26,349 bases of DNA, taken from NCBI GenBank assembly GCA_964645755.1, contig CAZYBT010000028.1, forward strand, positions 1 to 26,349. Reading direction: 5' to 3'. This document shows positions 23,205 through 26,349 of the stretch, in pieces; within the stretch, counting starts at the first letter, position 1; each line of letters opens with the position of its first letter. The DNA is from VMCP01 sp964645755. Lineage in GTDB: Bacteria > Bacteroidota > Bacteroidia > NS11-12g > UBA955. The position numbers and the translations under genes are program-made. The notes under the pieces are model-generated. The model worked only from the letters and a program-made list of their open reading frames with translations. It searched no databases and had not been told where the DNA came from.

Positions 23205-23847
23205 CATTCAACGAATTCAGCAAGAACTTCCACAACAAACCCAATTGGTAGTGGTATCGAAGTACAGAGAAATACAAGAAATTCAGGCAGCTTACGATGC
23301 TGGACAACGCATTTTCGCCGAAAACAGGGTTCAACCCCTTCTTGAACGCGTGGAACAACTTCCTCAAAACATTGAATGGCATTTGATTGGGCACCTGCAG
23401 AGCAACAAAGTCAAATACATTGCCCCGTTTATTGCAATGATCCATTCCGTCGATAGTTTATCGCTCCTGGAGGAAATCCAAAAACAAGCAGCAAAAAACA
23501 AACGTGTCATCAAATGCCTCTTCCAACTTCATTTGGCTCAGGAAGACAGCAAATTTGGCATCAAACCCGAAAAAATTGCGTCTTTTTTTGAGGGACTTTT
23601 ACCTGACAACTATCCCAACATCGAATTCGCAGGAATCATGAGCATGGGAAGCCTCACCACCGATACTGCGCTCACGCGACAAGAATTCTCAAAAGCCCAA
23701 GCTCTTTATCAATCCATCAAAGCTACCTATTTCCCCCAATTAGAATCATTCAAAGAATTGTCAATTGGCATGAGTGGCGACTATCAAATTGCCATTGAAT
23801 GCGGCAGCACCATGGTGAGAATAGGAAGTAAGGTTTTTGAAGTTTAA
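23185..23847 (+). CDS. yggS: YggS/PROSC-family pyridoxal-phosphate homeostasis protein
   Basis: Fold-type III PLP-binding protein that buffers free PLP and affects amino- and keto-acid balance; no catalytic activity is established. 220 residues, normal length. Motifs: LVVVSKYREI with the PLP lysine at K26; IFAENRVQPL; WHLIGHLQSNKVK; ELSIGMSGDYQIAIECGSTM, holding the phosphate-binding region; and a final VRIGSKVFEV. The ATG at 23185 gives the expected start. Divergent from the lipoprotein gene; I see no clear promoter octamer on this strand. Confidence 0.94.
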   Translation: MNGIAHNIQRIQQELPQQTQLVVVSKYREIQEIQAAYDAGQRIFAENRVQPLLERVEQLPQNIEWHLIGHLQSNKVKYIAPFIAMIHSVDSLSLLEEIQKQAAKNKRVIKCLFQLHLAQEDSKFGIKPEKIASFFEGLLPDNYPNIEFAGIMSMGSLTTDTALTRQEFSKAQALYQSIKATYFPQLESFKELSIGMSGDYQIAIECGSTMVRIGSKVFEV

Positions 23848-23854
23848 ATAAAAT

Positions 23855-23884
23855 TTGCAAATCTCATTGACAATCATATATTTG
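23855..23884 (+). promoter_or_regulatory. Promoter of the DUF4389 gene (TTG-N19-TATATTTG)
   Basis: TTG (23855-23857), a 19-nt spacer and TATATTTG (23877-23884) lie just after the yggS stop. The predicted transcript start is near 23890, leaving a leader of about 20 nt before ATG 23912. Shows the DUF4389 gene is probably transcribed separately from yggS. Confidence 0.55.
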
Positions 23885-23911
23885 AAAAACTAAACCAAAT
23901 TATATATTGTT

Positions 23912-24490
23912 ATGTTAACATTTGAAATCAAACACCAAGAGCAGTATTCTCGAGGAGAATTGTTGCTCAGAAGCTTCTTTGGATGGGTTTACATCCTCAT
24001 TCCACATTACTTTTTACTCATTTTTTATTCGTTGTGGCAGGCAATCTTGTCTATTGCGGCATGGTTCGTCATTTTATTTACAGGAAATACCCCCGATTGG
24101 TATTATCAAACTACATTAAATAGTTTAAAATGGTCTACAAGACTTTCAGCTCGTCTGATGAATCTATCTGACGGTTACCCAAGTTTTGGTCCAAACGGCA
24201 CAGATGAAGCTACAACTGTAGATTTTCCTCTTGTACACATTGGACGAGTCAACCTCATTATCAGAACAATTTTTGGAGTATTCATGATTATTCCTCACCT
24301 ATTTTGCTTGTATTTCAGAATGCTCGCTACCATGATTCTCGTTTTTCTCGCATGGTGGATTGTTCTTTTTACAGGCAAATACCCTGAAGGCATGCATCGC
24401 TTTAATGTGGGCACCTTCCGTTGGGGAATGAGAGTTGGAATCTACCTCAATTTCTTGAGCGAAAGCTATCCACCGTTTCGTGGAGAATAA
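23912..24490 (+). CDS. DUF4389 membrane protein with internal duplication
   Basis: 192 residues made of two similar halves. Half 1 (about 14-92): ELLLRSFFGWVYILIPHYFL, a second hydrophobic stretch, AWFVILFTGNTPDW, then SLKWSTRLSARLMNLSDGYP. Half 2 (about 108-190): NLIIRTIFGVFMIIPHLFCL, AWWIVLFTGKYPEG, TFRWGMRVGIYLNFLSESYP. Each half has two hydrophobic segments split by a short turn, an IPH motif, a FTGxxP motif and a final YPxF, so four membrane segments in all. This is the DUF4389 pattern; function unknown. It has its own promoter and a strong hairpin terminator downstream, so it is likely monocistronic. Confidence 0.87.
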   Translation: MLTFEIKHQEQYSRGELLLRSFFGWVYILIPHYFLLIFYSLWQAILSIAAWFVILFTGNTPDWYYQTTLNSLKWSTRLSARLMNLSDGYPSFGPNGTDEATTVDFPLVHIGRVNLIIRTIFGVFMIIPHLFCLYFRMLATMILVFLAWWIVLFTGKYPEGMHRFNVGTFRWGMRVGIYLNFLSESYPPFRGE

Positions 24491-24510
24491 GAGAATTTAA
24501 AGTTTAAACA

Positions 24511-24546
24511 AAAAAAAAAGGCCATCTTTCGATGGTCCTTTTTTTT
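24511..24546. terminator. Bidirectional rho-independent terminator
   Basis: An A-run, AAGGCCATC, loop TTTC, GATGGTCCTT and a T-run form a nine-pair stem with one bulged T. It lies between the convergent DUF4389 gene and the small outer-membrane protein gene, and has a U-tract on either strand. Confidence 0.85.
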
Positions 24547-24576
24547 ATAGCTATTGTTGTTGTTTTCTTTTTATTT

Positions 24577-25146
24577 TTATTGGAATCTGAATTTTGCACC
24601 CACTTGGAAATACGCATTGTTAAACTCAGCGCTTGCAGTACCATTCCCTTGGCTGTTGTAAGAACCTGCAGAAAAAATCAATCCTGCTTCACCAAAAAGT
24701 TTGACAGCATCTGAAATACTGTAAGTTGCCATTACTCCGCCATTGATATTCCAAGAAGCATCAGAGATTTCTTCCATTGCACCATCATATGTCATTGTAT
24801 ACATAGACAAACCCGGACCAATTTTACCAGCAACAGACAAATCATCATCTGCGCTACCTACAAAATATCTTCCTAAACCTACATTGATGTGGGTGAATGT
24901 AAGTTTGGTATTGTCTAAATCCTTGAAATCTTTAGAACTATAAATTACATCACCGTAATAGAAATTATCATCGGCTTCATACTGCAGTTTAGCACTGAAA
25001 GAATTTGTTAGTGTACCAACACCTTCAGCAAAATACATTGAAGGAGCATATCCAGCTCCAATGCTTAAATTTCCAATTTCGAATTGAGCTTTACTCGAGC
25101 CAATTCCCAACAATAAAATTGCGGCAGAAATAATGATCTTTTTCAT
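24577..25146 (-). CDS. Small outer-membrane beta-barrel protein
   Basis: 189 residues. Clear signal peptide MKKIIISAAILLLGIGSSKA|Q. The mature part (about 169 residues) is alternating strands with aromatic girdle residues: LSIGAGYAPSMYF, FSAKLQYEADDNFYYGDVIY, INVGLGRYFVG, and a final AYFQVGAKFRFQ. It fits an eight- to ten-stranded OmpA/OmpX-like barrel. No ligand or enzyme motif. A TATACTTG octamer (25172-25165, one mismatch to TAnnTTTG) lies 18 nt upstream. It is separated from dnaN by a strong terminator, so it is its own unit, and is followed by the bidirectional hairpin. Confidence 0.87.
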   Translation of the reverse strand: MKKIIISAAILLLGIGSSKAQFEIGNLSIGAGYAPSMYFAEGVGTLTNSFSAKLQYEADDNFYYGDVIYSSKDFKDLDNTKLTFTHINVGLGRYFVGSADDDLSVAGKIGPGLSMYTMTYDGAMEEISDASWNINGGVMATYSISDAVKLFGEAGLIFSAGSYNSQGNGTASAEFNNAYFQVGAKFRFQ

Positions 25147-25216
25147 ATTTAATATTTAACATGGCAAGTATAAATAAAAATCTTCTTTTATCCTTGCTTA
25201 AATATAATGATAATGT

Positions 25217-25246
25217 CATAAAAAAAGGAGACTTGCGTCTCCTTTT
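25217..25246 (-). terminator. Rho-independent terminator of dnaN
   Basis: On the minus strand AAAAGGAGAC, loop GCAA (a GNRA-type tetraloop) and GTCTCCTTTT form a perfect 10-bp stem followed by a T-run. It starts about 30 nt after the dnaN stop (the TAA whose complement is 25276-25278). Confidence 0.9.
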
Positions 25247-25275
25247 GAAAATTTTTATTTGTACTAAAAAAAAGA

Positions 25276-26349
25276 TTAATAATTATTTAACATCATTGGC
25301 ATGATCAACATCGTAATCTCCTCGTTCTTCTCGTTTTCAGTTGGCACCAATAAGCCCGCACGGTTGGGTTGCGACATTTTTAATTGCACGCTATCTCCAT
25401 CTAACGTAGACAACATTTCTTTTAAAAATCTTGCATTGAATCCAATTTCCATATCGTCGCCATCGTACTCGCAGCTGATTTTTTCTGTCGCTTCATTCGC
25501 CATTTCAATGTCTTCAGCGCTGATTGTCAATTCACTACCAGTAATTTTCAAACGCACCTGATGTGTGGTTTTAGATGCAAAAATGCTGATACGGTTAATT
25601 GAACTCAAAAAGTCTGTCCTAGAAATGGTGATCACATTCGGATTTTCTTGAGGAATAACCGCAGAATACTCTGGGTATTTTTCATCCAACAACCTACAAA
25701 TCAATTGGGTGTTTCCAAAAGTGAAAAACACATTGGTTTTGTTGTAATCAACAACCACCGGAGTTTCATCATTCGGCAATGCAGTTTTCAACAAGTTCAA
25801 TGGTTTCTTTGGAATGATAAAGCTATGTTCAGCACCCGCACTGATGTCCTTACGTGTAAATCTCACCAATTTATTTGCATCCGTTGCAACGAAATTAACA
25901 TGACTGCCTTTCATTTCAACAAACAAACCAGTTAAATTCAACCTCAACTCGTCGGAACCTGCCGCAAACAATGTTTTGCTCACAGCCCTCAACAACAAAT
26001 TTGCCGGCACAGTAAAACTGCCATCGCCACTCTTTTCTGGCAATGTTGGATAATCAATTCCATCTTGACCCGCCATTTTGTAACGACCGTTGTTGTTCAC
26101 AACTTCAATTCCAAAATTGCCATTGTCTATATTAAACGTAACAGGCTGATCTGGCAATGAACGCAAAATATCAATCACCATCTTACTGGGAACAGCAACA
26201 CGCATGTTGTCTTTTGATTCAACAGGCACAACCGTGGTCATGCTGGTTTCCAAATCGGTACTGTAAATGGTAAGCTCATTGTTGCTAATGTCGAATAAGA
26301 AATTTTCCAAAATTGGAATAATTGGTTTCGACATAATTGCACCGTTAAC
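25276..26349 (-). CDS. dnaN: DNA polymerase III beta subunit (sliding clamp), 5' end outside window
   Basis: Ring-shaped dimeric clamp that holds DNA polymerase III and other repair proteins on DNA. 357 codons are visible. The methionine at 26334 is not the start: the frame stays open to the window edge and reads VNGAIMSKPIIPILENFLFD, where Bacteroidota DnaN has an ISGVI-type sequence before PILEDFLF, so roughly 20 N-terminal residues are missing. Three repeated clamp domains follow: STDLETSMTTVVP and MAGQDGIDYPTLPE in domain 1; LRLNLTGLFVE, NFVATDANKLVRF and LLDEKYPEYSAVIPQ in domain 2; ISIFASKTTHQVRLKI, FNARFLKEML and, at the C-terminus, LIMPMMLNNY, matching the LVMPMRL-type end, in domain 3. 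Transcription ends at a strong hairpin about 30 nt downstream. Confidence 0.96.
   Translation of the reverse strand, partial: VNGAIMSKPIIPILENFLFDISNNELTIYSTDLETSMTTVVPVESKDNMRVAVPSKMVIDILRSLPDQPVTFNIDNGNFGIEVVNNNGRYKMAGQDGIDYPTLPEKSGDGSFTVPANLLLRAVSKTLFAAGSDELRLNLTGLFVEMKGSHVNFVATDANKLVRFTRKDISAGAEHSFIIPKKPLNLLKTALPNDETPVVVDYNKTNVFFTFGNTQLICRLLDEKYPEYSAVIPQENPNVITISRTDFLSSINRISIFASKTTHQVRLKITGSELTISAEDIEMANEATEKISCEYDGDDMEIGFNARFLKEMLSTLDGDSVQLKMSQPNRAGLLVPTENEKNEEITMLIMPMMLNNY

Noticed and set aside
25276..26334. dnaN as a complete gene from methionine 26334
   Set aside because: The frame is open to the window edge with conserved clamp residues upstream; the true start is outside.
1..26349. 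CRISPR arrays, tRNA or rRNA genes, insertion sequences, prophage
   Set aside because: No regularly spaced repeats, cloverleaf-like sequences, transposase or integrase genes were seen on either strand.

Overview
The window is a piece of chromosome from a member of the Bacteroidota, most likely a Flavobacteriales-type organism; I cannot name the genus. The evidence is an AT-rich composition, two secreted proteins with type IX secretion (T9SS) C-terminal sorting domains, a Bacteroidota-style fused E1 alpha/beta oxo-acid dehydrogenase, DUF4296 and DUF4389 proteins, and a near absence of Shine-Dalgarno sequences. In addition, octamers of the form TAnnTTTG, the Bacteroidota -7 promoter element, lie just upstream of many start codons. 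I recognise 21 protein genes, 19 complete and 2 cut by the window edges (tamB on the left, dnaN on the right). I see no tRNA, rRNA, CRISPR array, insertion sequence or prophage. No gene-free stretch exceeds about 170 bases.

Layout. 1-2819 (-): N-terminal two thirds of a TamB-like envelope protein. 2861-4811 (+): tsaD (tRNA t6A synthesis) and meaB (mutase-chaperone GTPase). 9125-4808 (-): a tightly packed three-gene cluster of an ECF sigma factor, a protein with a cytoplasmic head, one transmembrane helix, a long periplasmic linker and an outer-membrane beta-barrel (the layout of a dual-membrane-spanning anti-sigma factor), and a large T9SS-exported protein. 9205-12270 (+): a coiled-coil plus beta-barrel outer-membrane protein and a fused E1 dehydrogenase. 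14842-12350 (-): glmM and ychF. 15009-17647 (+): bifunctional ftcD overlapping a T9SS-exported surface protein. 20355-17676 (-): folD, queE and a secreted serine hydrolase. 23163-20417 (-): a DUF4296 lipoprotein and mutS2. 23185-24490 (+): a YggS/PLPBP protein and a duplicated DUF4389 membrane protein. 26349-24577 (-): dnaN (5' end outside the window) and a small outer-membrane beta-barrel protein.

Most of the window is housekeeping. The most interesting part is the sigma / transenvelope anti-sigma / T9SS-cargo cluster. It has a candidate ECF-type promoter (GCAAC-N15-CGTC) directly upstream of the sigma gene, a TTGA stop/start overlap between sigma and anti-sigma, and an A8 slippery run whose -1 frame leads exactly into the anti-sigma reading frame. 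Other notable points are a perfect 14-bp inverted repeat that carries a promoter element in each arm, repeated near-leaderless promoter/start arrangements, frequent TTG and GTG starts, and a YchF ATPase lacking the usual glutamate of its NxxE nucleotide-specificity motif.
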